Assembly (NCBI GenBank): GCA_024743355.1
Contig: JANSWS010000001.1
Location: forward strand, 1-64,000
DNA: 64,000 nucleotides
Direction: 5' to 3'
Source: a bacterium
Lineage (GTDB): Bacteria > Planctomycetota > Planctomycetia > Pirellulales > Pirellulaceae
This document shows, piece by piece, positions 1 through 9,655 of this stretch (position 1 is its first letter; each line of letters starts with the position of its first letter). The notes beneath the pieces were generated by a model. It was not told the origin of the DNA. It searched no databases and worked only from the letters and a program-made list of their open reading frames with translations. The translations under genes and the position numbers were made by a program.

Positions 1-613
1 CAATGGCTCCGTGTGGGTTCACATACCCGTGCTCGAGTAAGAACACACTAATTTCCTGCTGCACGCGTTCGGAGGTTAAGGGGCCCTGCGCGTCGTGCAA
101 ACTTCCGTCGGTCTTGGCATCCGCTCGCGCGATCTTCTGGCAAGCCATCAGCATGGCAGCTTCGGTAACCCGCTGAGCCTGTTCTAACCACTCCAGTTCC
201 TGGTCGTCTTTGGTGCGACGCTCCATAACACCAAGGTCTGGATCGTATTCGATTTCCAGACCGATACTTTGGATATGCCAGGCAAAAATGAAGGGCAGGG
301 TGCGATCGGTGATAACCTTAACCACCCCCTTTCGCTGAATCCACTCCGCCAATGCCTGGGCCGTAGCTGTGGCTCGGTCGCCCGATAAGCCCCCGACGGG
401 TGTGAAATCGGCGGGGCTGAACACACCGTCCACCGCCACTTGCTGTTTCGCTCGTTCCATTTCAATGTCGCGAACGATCAGAAGTTTCTCCGGAGCTCCC
501 TCTCCTTCGATTTGCAACCAAGCTGCGGGATCACCCACCGCAAAGCGAATGCGGTGGTAAAGGGCGGGATTTTCCAGGGGAATTCCGGCCAAGACTTTCG
601 CTGAACGTCCCAT
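1..613 (-). CDS. M24-family metallopeptidase (Xaa-Pro aminopeptidase-like), N-terminal part, runs off the window edge
   Basis: Open frame read by hand on the minus strand from ATG at 613 to the edge: MGRSAKVLAGIPLENPALYHRIRFAVGDPAAWLQIEG...LEWLEQAQRVTEAAMLMACQKIARADA; missing from the ORF track because it has no stop in the window. Confidence 0.75.
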   Translation of the reverse strand, partial: MGRSAKVLAGIPLENPALYHRIRFAVGDPAAWLQIEGEGAPEKLLIVRDIEMERAKQQVAVDGVFSPADFTPVGGLSGDRATATAQALAEWIQRKGVVKVITDRTLPFIFAWHIQSIGLEIEYDPDLGVMERRTKDDQELEWLEQAQRVTEAAMLMACQKIARADAKTDGSLHDAQGPLTSERVQQEISVFLLEHGYVNPHGAI

Positions 614-662
614 ACTATTGCTCCTGTTCTACGCTCCGACGGTGCCATCCCCATGCAGATCC

Positions 663-835
663 TCGTTGTACCACACAAGTTCGACTGGGAAAGAATACAT
701 GGCCAAGCTGACGTCTGCCAGTTATTCCACTGACAGCTTGTCAGCAGGCTAGTTGATGGAACAGGAGAAAACGGAGCGGTTTGCTGACTCCGTTTTCTCT
801 GTTCTCTTATGTTCCAACCGATTGAGACGACGCAA
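663..835 (+). repeat. Dispersed intergenic repeat, copy 1, with a large imperfect hairpin (759-776 / 788-804)
   Basis: Shares ctcgttgtaccacaca...gacagcttgtcagcaggct.gttgatggaacaggagaaaac...gagcggtttgct...ctctgttctcttatgttccaaccgattga with 41606-41780 and, reversed, 47131-47282. Confidence 0.9.
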
Positions 836-884
836 CAACAGCGTTTGCCCGCCGTCGACGAGCAGTCGCGGGTTGCAAGATCCT

Positions 885-2447
885 CTATTCCCATTCAATG
901 GTCGCGGGTGGTTTGCTACTAATGTCATAGCAAACCCGGTTGACCCCCCGCACTTCGTTAATGATTCGATTGCTGATACGCGCTAGCAACTCGTAGGGCA
1001 GATGGCTCCAATCGGCCGTCATGAAGTCGTCGGTATTTACTGAGCGTATGGCGACCGCGTTCTCATAGGTCCTCGCGTCCCCCATCACACCAACGCTTTG
1101 CACTGGCAGCAGTACCGCGAAGACTTGCGAAGTCTGCCGATATAGGCCGGCAGCCTTGATTTCGCTGACGACGATGTGATCCGCCTCGCGTAAGACATCC
1201 AGTTTATCTTTGGTGACTTCACCCAAGCAACGCACGGCAAGCCCCGGACCTGGAAAAGGATGCCGCCACACCAGCTGCTCTGGCAGACCTAATTCCTCAC
1301 CCAACTTGCGCACTTCGTCTTTGAAAAGATCCCTGAGTGGCTCTACCAAATCGAAGCCCAGCTGCTCAGGCAGCCCACCCACATTGTGATGCAGCTTGAT
1401 GGTTGCGGCGGGCCCATCCACGGCTGCACCACTCTCGATAACATCGGGATACAGCGTACCCTGAGCGAGATACCGTGCGTCCTCGATCTTGGCCGCCTCT
1501 TCCTTGAAACACTCGATGAACAAATACCCAATGCGCCGCCGCTTCTCTTGGGGTTCGGTAATACCGGCCAGCTGCTGCAGGAACCGATCCTCCGCGCGAA
1601 CGACGTGCAAATCCGCCTTGAAGTGGTTGGTAAACTCCGCCAGCACCGCAGCTTGTTCATCTTTGCGAAGCAATCCGTTATCCACCAATATGCAACTCAA
1701 CTGAGGCCCAATCGCCTTGTACAGAAGTGCCGCGGTAACGGCGCTATCCACGCCACCGGACAATCCGCAAACGACCCGTTGATCCCCCACTTGTTCCCGC
1801 AGGCGAAGAATGGTCTGCTCGGCAAAATCAGTCAGATGCCAACGTCCTTCACATCCGCATACCGCATAAAGAAAATTGTGTAGTATCGTGCCTCCCAAGG
1901 GAGTATGAGTCACCTCGGGATGAAACTGCAGGCCGAACACCGGTAGCCGCAAATGCCTGACCGCGGCGTAGGGACAAGACGCGGTAGCGGCTAGCGGTTG
2001 AAAATCTTCCGAGACGGAACTCACCTGGTCTCCGTGGCTCATCCACACATCCATCTCATGCGGCAAGCCTGCCATCAGCCCAGCCGGCTCGCTAATCCGT
2101 AATGCAGCCCGTCCGTACTCGCGCGACTCGCAGTGCTCTACTTGACCGCCAAGCGACTCGCAGGCGAGTTGCATTCCATAGCAAATTCCGAGCACGGGTA
2201 TGCCGAGCCGAAACAGATCGGGATCACACTTGGGCGCTCCAGCCTCGTAAACGCTGGAGGGACCACCGGAAAGAATAATGCCGCAGGGTTTCTTCTTACG
2301 AATCACATCCGCTGGCAAATCATGACGCACAATCTCACAGTACACATTCTGCTCGCGGACACGACGGGCAATTAATTGCGCGTATTGCGAACCAAAGTCC
2401 AGCACCAGAATCTTTTCGTCAGATATTCCCTCACCGGCTACTTGCAT
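885..2447 (-). CDS. guaA: GMP synthase (glutamine-hydrolysing)
   Basis: [21 protein letters not shown]...GICYGMQ...[11 protein letters not shown]...[16 protein letters not shown]...PPATIEWE; likely start at MQVAGEG within the longer ORF. Confidence 0.97.
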   Translation of the reverse strand: MQVAGEGISDEKILVLDFGSQYAQLIARRVREQNVYCEIVRHDLPADVIRKKKPCGIILSGGPSSVYEAGAPKCDPDLFRLGIPVLGICYGMQLACESLGGQVEHCESREYGRAALRISEPAGLMAGLPHEMDVWMSHGDQVSSVSEDFQPLAATASCPYAAVRHLRLPVFGLQFHPEVTHTPLGGTILHNFLYAVCGCEGRWHLTDFAEQTILRLREQVGDQRVVCGLSGGVDSAVTAALLYKAIGPQLSCILVDNGLLRKDEQAAVLAEFTNHFKADLHVVRAEDRFLQQLAGITEPQEKRRRIGYLFIECFKEEAAKIEDARYLAQGTLYPDVIESGAAVDGPAATIKLHHNVGGLPEQLGFDLVEPLRDLFKDEVRKLGEELGLPEQLVWRHPFPGPGLAVRCLGEVTKDKLDVLREADHIVVSEIKAAGLYRQTSQVFAVLLPVQSVGVMGDARTYENAVAIRSVNTDDFMTADWSHLPYELLARISNRIINEVRGVNRVCYDISSKPPATIEWE

Positions 2448-2887
2448 GGAACAATCGACCTCCCTCGGGAAACTTGCCTGGCAATTCGGGGCCCCAGCCA
2501 ATCACGAAAACGGTGCCTGCTACGAAACGATCCGTTGGAAATTCCTGCCGCTCAAAGTAGATCTGCCTGCCCGGAGGACGACAGCGTGGCAAAACAACGG
2601 CGACTCTTGAAATTGCTCGATCAGACCAACGGGGTTTCAAACCGTGTCTTTTTGCAGATTCTGGTGCCCGAGAAAGGCTTCGAGTATAGGCCTGCATTGA
2701 GTTTTCAACCAGCGGGTCCTCCCCCGGCAGCCCCGGCCCCTTGGACTGGTCAGCTGGCCTATCCTAGTGCAGAGAACGCTCAGCGACTCGGGCGTGCATG
2801 GCATGCCGAACCCGACAAATCGCCTTGCTAGTCAGGCTCGCAAGCAGATAATCTGCCTTTTTAACCCATATCCTCAGGAGCAGTGCA

Positions 2888-3235
2888 ATGAAAAACGTCG
2901 ACTGGAGCTACCATCGCCCCGGCTGAAAGACCTGTGTAAAAACGCAAGAGTTTCTTGCGGAGAATGGCATTCAACCCAAGTCCGAAACCAACGCCAAAAA
3001 GGAACCCCACCAGCTCGAAAAAGCTAAACAACTTTTGGCCGCTGCGAATCGACTGTATGCGGCCAAGGGCAAGAAAGTTATTGAGATCGACCTTAAAAAA
3101 CAGACTCTCAGCGACGAAGAGGTCAAGAAGCTGATGCTGGGACCAACCGGAAACCTGCGAGCTCCAACACTGGTTGTCGGCAAGCAGCTGGTGGTCGGTT
3201 TCGATCCGTCGACCTATGAAAAGGTCTTGAATTAA
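2888..3235 (+). CDS. Candidate selenoprotein: ArsC/thioredoxin-like protein with in-frame UGA at codon 13 (U-K-T-C motif)
   Basis: ATG 2888 preceded by AGGAG (2876-2880). Frame reads MKNVDWSYHRPG[UGA]KTCVKTQEFLAENGIQPKSETNAKKEPHQLEKAKQLLAAANRLYAAKGKKVIEIDLKKQTLSDEEVKKLMLGPTGNLRAPTLVVGKQLVVGFDPSTYEKVLN*. Redox CxxC position plus cis-Pro-type APT motif. The ORF track only reports the 3' fragment 3035-3235. Confidence 0.72.
2943..2959 (+). promoter_or_regulatory. Putative bacterial SECIS hairpin (CGCAAGA-GTT-TCTTGCG)
   Basis: Perfect 7-bp stem with loop GUU starting in G, loop 23 nt 3' of UGA 2924-2926, within the spacing and loop-G rules described for bacterial SECIS elements. Confidence 0.55.
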
Positions 3236-3626
3236 TTCTGGTACGCGAATCCAGCCAATCGTTTCAGAAGGCGAGCGGGGCTCCCCCAGGAGTCCCGCAA
3301 AGGCCAAACATCTACGGGCATCCTTTCATTGGAACTGGTGCCGTCGTCGAAGATATCCGCCGTGAGCACGATGGACTCTGTGGCCGTGGGCGTCAAGGAA
3401 AACGACGAAACAATCCAACTGTTCACCGTGCCGCCCAAGTGTTCCGCCGAGTTGCCAGGGTTGCCGTTTCCAACGCCCAGGGTCCCCAGGCCTGAGTTAC
3501 CCCAATTGGCCTGCATGGCGGCAGTATCCGCATAGCCGTCGAAGTTCTCATTGACGACGCAGCCCGAATGGTAACTTGCAACAAGGAAACTATTGCCAAA
3601 GCAAACAGTGCGGTGGTCGTTTTCAC
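3232..3626 (-). pseudogene. Frameshifted/truncated secreted (possibly PEP-CTERM-type) protein remnant
   Basis: Signal-peptide-like MKTTTALFALAIVSLLQ (frame ending 3423) followed in another frame by VVNENFDGYADTAAMQANWGNSGLGTLGVGNGNPGNSAEHLGGTVNSWIVSSFSLTPTATESIVLTADIFDDG. Confidence 0.5.
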
Positions 3627-4168
3627 AGGTCCCCTCGGTTCTACAAAAAACGGTCCAGATTCAAGGAAATCCGGATCACTGAGATCAAAATTGCGACGCG
3701 ATGATCGCGATGGATGCTAGCATAACCAGAGACCGCAAGATGGAAAACAAAGAAACTCTGGGTAACATAAAAAGATTACACCGATTATCCTAGCACCATC
3801 AGGCAACGCTGCGCAGCATTTTTGCATTGGATTTACAAGCACGAAGCGCCAGCGAGTGTGTACTCGATGGTGACCGAAACTCACTTGCTCGCGCGTCGTG
3901 CTTGTATTTTCGGGCGAACCGTTTGACACAAAATGCGCACAGCGTTGACCATCATGGCTCCCAGCAGACCAATGTCGGCTTCCAGCAAGAGAACTTAAAG
4001 CAATCGAAAGGTCCGCTGAGAAGCCGCAACTGAAAAGCAAATTGCGGCGTCAGCTTGGAGTGTTGGCAATTCGCCCGCGGACTTACGCAATTCTCAAGCA
4101 CGGATAGCCCCCTACCCCTGTGTCGATTCGGGCTTGTGGTCGCCCCCGCAGCTTGCTACGAACCCACC

Positions 4169-5296
4169 ATGATTAGCGTAAGCTCAACAATTCGAGACAA
4201 CCAAGAGCCCGGCCTGGGTTTGGCCGCAATTGAGACTTACGCGCCTGAATGGGTACTGCCGAATGCATGGTATGACTCGTTGATGGCCAAGAAGTTTGTC
4301 AAACATACGGGCATTCAGGCCCGCTGCATTTCGCTGGATGACGAAGTGACCATGGCCGGAAAGGCCATCTTGAAACTCCGGGATACTATTGGGCTCGACT
4401 TGACGCAATGCGCGGGGCTGCTGCTTGCCTCCCCCTCATTGATACCTTTGTCGGTGGCCAACAAGTACCTACCGAAGTCCTCCGTCCGCCAGGAGCAACC
4501 CAATCGACTCGCCTGGGGTTTGTGTCAAGAACTTTCGATCCGGCCGCGGCAGGTACTTGGAATCAATGGATTCTGCAGCGGCTATGCCAAGGCAATGCAA
4601 TTGATCCAGGCCACGATGGCTCCCAGGCTACAACTCCGCCCGAGTGAGTTCATCCTGCTGGTTACGGCCAGTCGAATTAGCCGCATTACCGACTTTGGCT
4701 GCCGCCAATCCGGGGCTCTCTTCGGCGATTTTGCAACGGTCACGGTTATTTCACGTTCGGACAGCCAACAGCTTCCGATCCATCTGGAACTGCTCGATTC
4801 CCAGTATGAGCGTCAGCCTGCTCCAAGAGCCTTCTTTGACTTTGAACTTCGCAACGATGTCCTGGTTCCCGATCCGGCCCATCTCAAGCGGCGTGACAAA
4901 TCTCGCATCGTCTTTTCGTTGGACGGGATGGGCATTGCCGACACGGCGCCACGAGCGATGGCTGCCGCAGCAGCCAGCATGGCCGCCCGCAACAACCTGG
5001 CACCGGAAAGCATCGATCACATTGTGCCTCATCAGGCCGGGCTGGGCATCGTTCGCTTGACGGGAATGAAATTGGAAGAGGCGGGCTTCACTGCGGAACC
5101 TGTCAACGGTCTCACGGAACGCTTCGGCAACGTCAGTTCCGGATCGGTGCCGTTGGCGCTAAAGCAAAACTGGGACCAGCTCCAAGGCAACATCCTCTGT
5201 CCCGTAGCCGCCGTCGGCGCGCCGGGTCGTGCCGAGGTTTCTCAAGGCTGCATTCTGCTCCGCGCCGCTGCTCGGCGACGCTCCATGGCCGCTTAG
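4169..5296 (+). CDS. 3-oxoacyl-ACP synthase III (FabH-like / thiolase-fold)
   Basis: Cys-His-Asn triad motifs: NGFCSGY, HIVPHQAG, RFGNVSSGSVPLAL; start at MISVSSTIRD. Confidence 0.85.
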   Translation: MISVSSTIRDNQEPGLGLAAIETYAPEWVLPNAWYDSLMAKKFVKHTGIQARCISLDDEVTMAGKAILKLRDTIGLDLTQCAGLLLASPSLIPLSVANKYLPKSSVRQEQPNRLAWGLCQELSIRPRQVLGINGFCSGYAKAMQLIQATMAPRLQLRPSEFILLVTASRISRITDFGCRQSGALFGDFATVTVISRSDSQQLPIHLELLDSQYERQPAPRAFFDFELRNDVLVPDPAHLKRRDKSRIVFSLDGMGIADTAPRAMAAAAASMAARNNLAPESIDHIVPHQAGLGIVRLTGMKLEEAGFTAEPVNGLTERFGNVSSGSVPLALKQNWDQLQGNILCPVAAVGAPGRAEVSQGCILLRAAARRRSMAA

Positions 5297-5310
5297 CACC
5301 GGGCTAATCC

Positions 5311-5415
5311 GAGGTTCGGGAGTTTTTTCAGTGTGACTGCAACTGTGCTTGCTAACCCATTGCGTGATTGCCTGACAATCAACGAATTCTTCAAGAAAAG
5401 ACTCCCGACCCTCTC
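5311..5415. repeat. REP-like inverted-repeat pair 1 (degenerate)
   Basis: gttcgggagttttttcag (5314-5331) and agaaaagactcccgaccctct (5394-5415), inverted. Confidence 0.75.
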
Positions 5416-5516
5416 TACCTAGCAATGCGATGCGAGCAGGTAGAAACCCGCCAAGAAAATCTAGAAAGTTCCGTGTAAGGATATGGCTGCTCGCCCGTCT
5501 ATATTCCTTGGAGGAG

Positions 5517-5624
5517 CTAGGGGGTCGGGAGTCTTTTCAGCCAACTTGGCGCGTCGGTTTTGAATCCCAAAAAGCTCTGGCGGCCCAAACGTCGACTCCT
5601 ACAGAAAAGACTCCCGACCCCCTG
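5517..5624. repeat. REP-like inverted-repeat pair 2
   Basis: agggggtcgggagtcttttcag (to 5540) and cagaaaagactcccgacccct (from 5602), inverted. Confidence 0.85.
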
Positions 5625-5643
5625 ATGTCAAAGACTGAAACAG

Positions 5644-6306
5644 ATGCCAAGACGCCCCAGAACAGCCAGCGGAGACTGTGTTTATCACGTGCTCAATCGG
5701 TCCGTAGGAAGAGCGCAGATCTTCCACACAGATCAAGATTACTTGGCCTTCTTAAATGTAGTAGAACAGGCACGAACAAAGGCGAATTGTCGACTGCTCT
5801 CTTTCTGTGTGATGCCCAATCACTGGCATCTGGTTCTGTGGCCTAAGGGAGATGATGACCTCTCCGAGTACATGCGCTGGCTGACGGTGACGCACACTTC
5901 GCGTTGGCACAAACATCATGGAACTTCCGGGACCGGGCCCGTCTATCAAGGCCGTTTCAAATCGTTTCCGATTCAGGCGGACGAGCACTTCTACGCAGTT
6001 TGTCGATACGTCGAGCGAAATGCTCTGCGAGCGATTTTGGTGTCTCAGGCAGAGAATTGGCGGTGGGGCAGCCTGTGGCAGTCGCTCAATCCGTCCGGAG
6101 ATGTGACGCTCGACAAGTGGCCGATCGAAAAGCCGCAGCATTGGACTCAGTGGGTGAATGAACCTCAGAGTGAATCGGAAGTGGCTGCAATCCAACATTC
6201 GATAAGGCGTGGGACTCCCTATGGTGGCAACGAGTGGGTCACTCGCACAGCCGGGCGTTTGAGCCTGGAGTCCACCTTGCGGGCCCGCGGTCGACCTCGC
6301 CGCTAA
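5644..6306 (+). mobile_element. REP-associated tyrosine transposase (RAYT, Y1_Tnp family)
   Basis: MPRRPRTASGDCVYHVLNRSVGR...FCVMPNHWHLVLWP...YMRWLTVTHTSRWHKHHGTSGTGPVYQGRFKSFPI...YVERNALRA; HWH motif; flanked by REP-like repeats. Confidence 0.93.
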
Positions 6307-6430
6307 GCGAGAGGGTCGGGAGTCTTTTCAGCTTAAGGCATGAGCGTTACGCGCGGACAACGCGCGGAGTAAACTCTCCCCCTTAGCTCGGCACCACAAC
6401 ACTGAAAAGACTCCCGACCCTCTCGCTTAG
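6303..6430. repeat. REP-like inverted-repeat pair 3, perfect 29-bp arms, overlapping the RAYT stop codon
   Basis: CTAAGCGAGAGGGTCGGGAGTCTTTTCAG (6303-6331) and its exact reverse complement (6402-6430). Confidence 0.95.
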
Positions 6431-6446
6431 CGCTCGACTAGCCACT

Positions 6447-8498
6447 TCAAACTTGCAAGGCAACGCGAGCCAGGCTGACAATTTGCTCGCTGGTAATTTT
6501 GAAATGCTCGAAGAGCTGGTTGTAAGGTGCCGAAGCCCCAAAGGTGCTCATGCCAACGAAATGCCCGTCCGCACCAATGTACTTATCCCAGCCCTGGCGA
6601 ATTCCGGCCTCGCAGGCAATGCGCAGCGAACATTCCTTGGGCAACACGCTTTCGCGGTAATCGGGAAGCTGCTCGTCAAACAGCTCCTGACAAGGCATGC
6701 TTACAACCCGCGCCCGAATGCCCACAGTCGTCAGCTCTTCTTGAGCCTTGAGACAAAGCTGCAATTCGGTTCCAGTGCCAATCAAGATCACTTGCGGCTT
6801 GCCATCACAGTCACTCAAAACATAACCGCCCTTGGCTACTCCGTCGGCCGCAGCGCACTTGGTTCGGTCCAAAGTAGGCACGTTTTGACGTGAGAGCACC
6901 AGCGCCGCGGGATGATTACTGAGTTGCATGATGGCTCGATAACTCTCCAGCACCTCATTGGCGTCACCCGGACGGAACACATACAGGCCGGGAATCGCTC
7001 GGCATGCAGCCAAGTGTTCAACGGGCTGGTGAGTGGGCCCATCTTCGCCTAGCCCGATCGAATCGTGCGTTAGTACGTAGAGCACCGGCTGATGCATCAA
7101 ACTGCTAAGCCGCATGGAGGGCCGCAGATAGTCGGTAAACACAAAGAAGGTCGCACCGTAGGCTCGCAAACCGCAAAGCGACATACCGTTCAGGGCAGCC
7201 GCCATCCCATGCTCGCGAATGCCAAAGTGCATATTGCGACCTTGGTAGCTGCCAGGCAAGAACTCCTGCTCTCCCTGCAGCAAAGTCATCGTGCTGGGCG
7301 CGAGATCGGCGGAACCGCCAATCAACCAAGGCAAATGCGGAGCGAGCATATTCAACACTTTGCCGCTGCTCACGCGAGTGGCCAGTCCCTTTTCATCGGC
7401 GGGAAACTCGCTCAGCCCACTATCCCAGCCTTCGGGAAGCTGTCCTGCAAACAAAGCATCCAACTGGGCTGCCTCCGCGGCGAAGGACTGACGGTAGTCC
7501 GCGAAAAGCCGCTCCCAATCCGCGCTGCCAGCCGCGCCTCGCTTGCCAATTGTCTCATTAAAGTATTGCGGCACCTCGGTTGGAACCAGGAATTTTGCGT
7601 CCTCCGGCCATCCATACGCTTGTTTGGTCAGCTTGATTTCGTCTTCACCCAAGGGAGCTCCGTGGGCTCCATGCGTATTGGCCTTGTTGGGAGAACCAAA
7701 ACCAATCACGCTGCGAACAACGATCAGTGTGGGCTTGTCCTTGCATGCTTTAAATTCTTGCAGTGCCTTAGACAATGCCTCCAGATCATTAGCATCGTCG
7801 ACTTGAAGTGTATTCCATCCCAGACCTTCAAATCGCTTCCGCATGTCCTCGCTAAAGGCTAAATCTGTCTCGCCCTCAATCGTGATCTTGTTGTCGTCGT
7901 AGAGCCAGCACAGATTGTCAAGTCTCAGATGTCCCGCGAGCGAAGCGGCTTCTTGTGCGACCCCTTCCATCAAGTCACCATCGCTGCACAAAACGTAGGT
8001 ATCGAAGTCGAATATCTCAAACCCAGGGCGGTTATAAGTCGCAGCTAACCATTTGGAAGCAATGGCCATGCCAACACTGTTGCTCACTCCTTGCCCCAAA
8101 GGACCTGTGGTTGTTTCAATCCCCGCAGCCTCTCCAAATTCCGGGTGTCCAGCGCAGGGGCTGTACAACTGGCGGAAGTTTTTGATATCGTCCAAAGTGA
8201 TGGTCGGACGATCGACCACGCTTCCTTGCTCGTCAATGTCCCGAACTCCAGCCAGATGAATCATCGAATACAAAAGCATGGAGGCGTGCCCACAACTCAA
8301 TACGAAACGATCGCGATTGGGCCAAAGCGGCTTGGCGGGATCGTACCGCATGGATTCAGTCCAGATCTGAAACGCGACTGGCGCGAGAGCCATGGGCGTA
8401 CCCGGGTGTCCGCTGTTCGCTGCTTGCACAGCATCCATGCTGAGAGTCCGAATCGTATCTATCGCTAGCTTTTCGATGGCAGGGGACGAAACACTCAT
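6447..8498 (-). CDS. tkt: Transketolase
   Basis: MSVSSPAIEKLAIDTIRTLSMDAVQAANSGHPGTPM...GDGDLMEG-like CSDGDLMEGVAQEAASLAGH...HDSIGLGEDGPTHQPVEHLA. Confidence 0.97.
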   Translation of the reverse strand: MSVSSPAIEKLAIDTIRTLSMDAVQAANSGHPGTPMALAPVAFQIWTESMRYDPAKPLWPNRDRFVLSCGHASMLLYSMIHLAGVRDIDEQGSVVDRPTITLDDIKNFRQLYSPCAGHPEFGEAAGIETTTGPLGQGVSNSVGMAIASKWLAATYNRPGFEIFDFDTYVLCSDGDLMEGVAQEAASLAGHLRLDNLCWLYDDNKITIEGETDLAFSEDMRKRFEGLGWNTLQVDDANDLEALSKALQEFKACKDKPTLIVVRSVIGFGSPNKANTHGAHGAPLGEDEIKLTKQAYGWPEDAKFLVPTEVPQYFNETIGKRGAAGSADWERLFADYRQSFAAEAAQLDALFAGQLPEGWDSGLSEFPADEKGLATRVSSGKVLNMLAPHLPWLIGGSADLAPSTMTLLQGEQEFLPGSYQGRNMHFGIREHGMAAALNGMSLCGLRAYGATFFVFTDYLRPSMRLSSLMHQPVLYVLTHDSIGLGEDGPTHQPVEHLAACRAIPGLYVFRPGDANEVLESYRAIMQLSNHPAALVLSRQNVPTLDRTKCAAADGVAKGGYVLSDCDGKPQVILIGTGTELQLCLKAQEELTTVGIRARVVSMPCQELFDEQLPDYRESVLPKECSLRIACEAGIRQGWDKYIGADGHFVGMSTFGASAPYNQLFEHFKITSEQIVSLARVALQV

Positions 8499-9342
8499 TG
8501 GGTCTCTTCTCGATTGGTATTCAGGATAACGTGGACCATGGACTCTCGACCCAATGCTGGATCGATTTCGTTTGGGGGAAAGCCCTGGATGAATTGATAC
8601 CTTGAGCGGCTCGAGGCAAACTTTCATCGCCACCAAACCCAGGTCCGATGAAGGAATCCACGAGCTGCAATAGGAACCGGTTTAAACGGAAGAACTGTGG
8701 ACGCCGGTCCCAACAGCACCCCTGTTCATTGCCTGCAACCCGGCTCGTCAGAAACTTGCCCCGACAATGGGTTACCATCGCTCCATCCCAGGGCAGAAAC
8801 CCCAATTTCTGATGGGCTGCAATGTTCAGATGACTTGCGAAGGTACACGGCGGAAAACGCACGGTATAGCGCAGTTCGTGGGTGCGAGGATACCCTTTAC
8901 GGGTGATTTAGGCAATCGGCTCGGCTGGCTGAAGGACAGGCCCGCCAACTTACCGCTCGGCACAGCAACCCCGCAACCAAGCGAGCGGCTCCCCGAACTG
9001 GTCCCGAAACCGGACCCTCGAGAGTGAAGGACGAGAGGTCGAAACCGCTGTGGGACCAAACCTGAACACAATGGATGGCCCTGCTGGCGTTAAGACTATA
9101 CGCCCTCGATAATTCCCGGTAAGCTTTTGCGTTCTGGCTGCCTGGCAGCTGACAGCTTGGTGCACCCCCATTTTTGGCGTCGCCCCAGCCATTGCGACAT
9201 CGGGTTTCGAGCTTCTGACCAAGTTGTATTGGGTGCAGGTTCTGCGGATACCGGGTTGGCAAATCTCGCAGATCTGCCACTAAAATACGGGCAGCCAGAT
9301 CGAAACCAGAATTTAACCGAAATCACCAGGAGTATTTGGGTA

Positions 9343-9594
9343 ATGGGTCCAGCGGAAATCCGGGACGAGATCATCGACATCTTGAGCGAGATTGCTCCTG
9401 ACGAAGATTTGAGCGATTTGGATGACGAGAAGTCCTTCCGTGAGCAGATGGAACTGGACAGCATGGATTTTCTCGACATCGTCATGGAACTTCGAAAACG
9501 CCATCGGGTCCAGATTCCGGAAGAGGAATATGGTGAGTTGGCCAGCATGTCCAGCACAGTTCGCTATCTTGAGCCCAAAATGGCGGACATTTAG
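9343..9594 (+). CDS. Acyl carrier protein
   Basis: MGPAEIRDEIIDILSEIAPDEDLSDLDDEKSFREQMELDSMDFLDIVMELRKRHRVQIPEEEYGELASMSSTVRYL; DSM phosphopantetheine site. Confidence 0.9.
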   Translation: MGPAEIRDEIIDILSEIAPDEDLSDLDDEKSFREQMELDSMDFLDIVMELRKRHRVQIPEEEYGELASMSSTVRYLEPKMADI

Positions 9595-9655
9595 AACCAC
9601 CGCCGAGCTTGCAATGCCAGTTTGGGAGCTTGCTTGACTTCCATGAATTCGGAGC

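Noticed and set aside
478-894. 138-aa ORF upstream of guaA as a protein-coding gene
   Set aside because: It runs across the dispersed repeat and overlaps the hand-read M24 peptidase start in another frame; similar peptide strings recur in the other repeat copies.
7092-7862. 256-aa plus-strand ORF
   Set aside because: Entirely antisense to the transketolase coding sequence.
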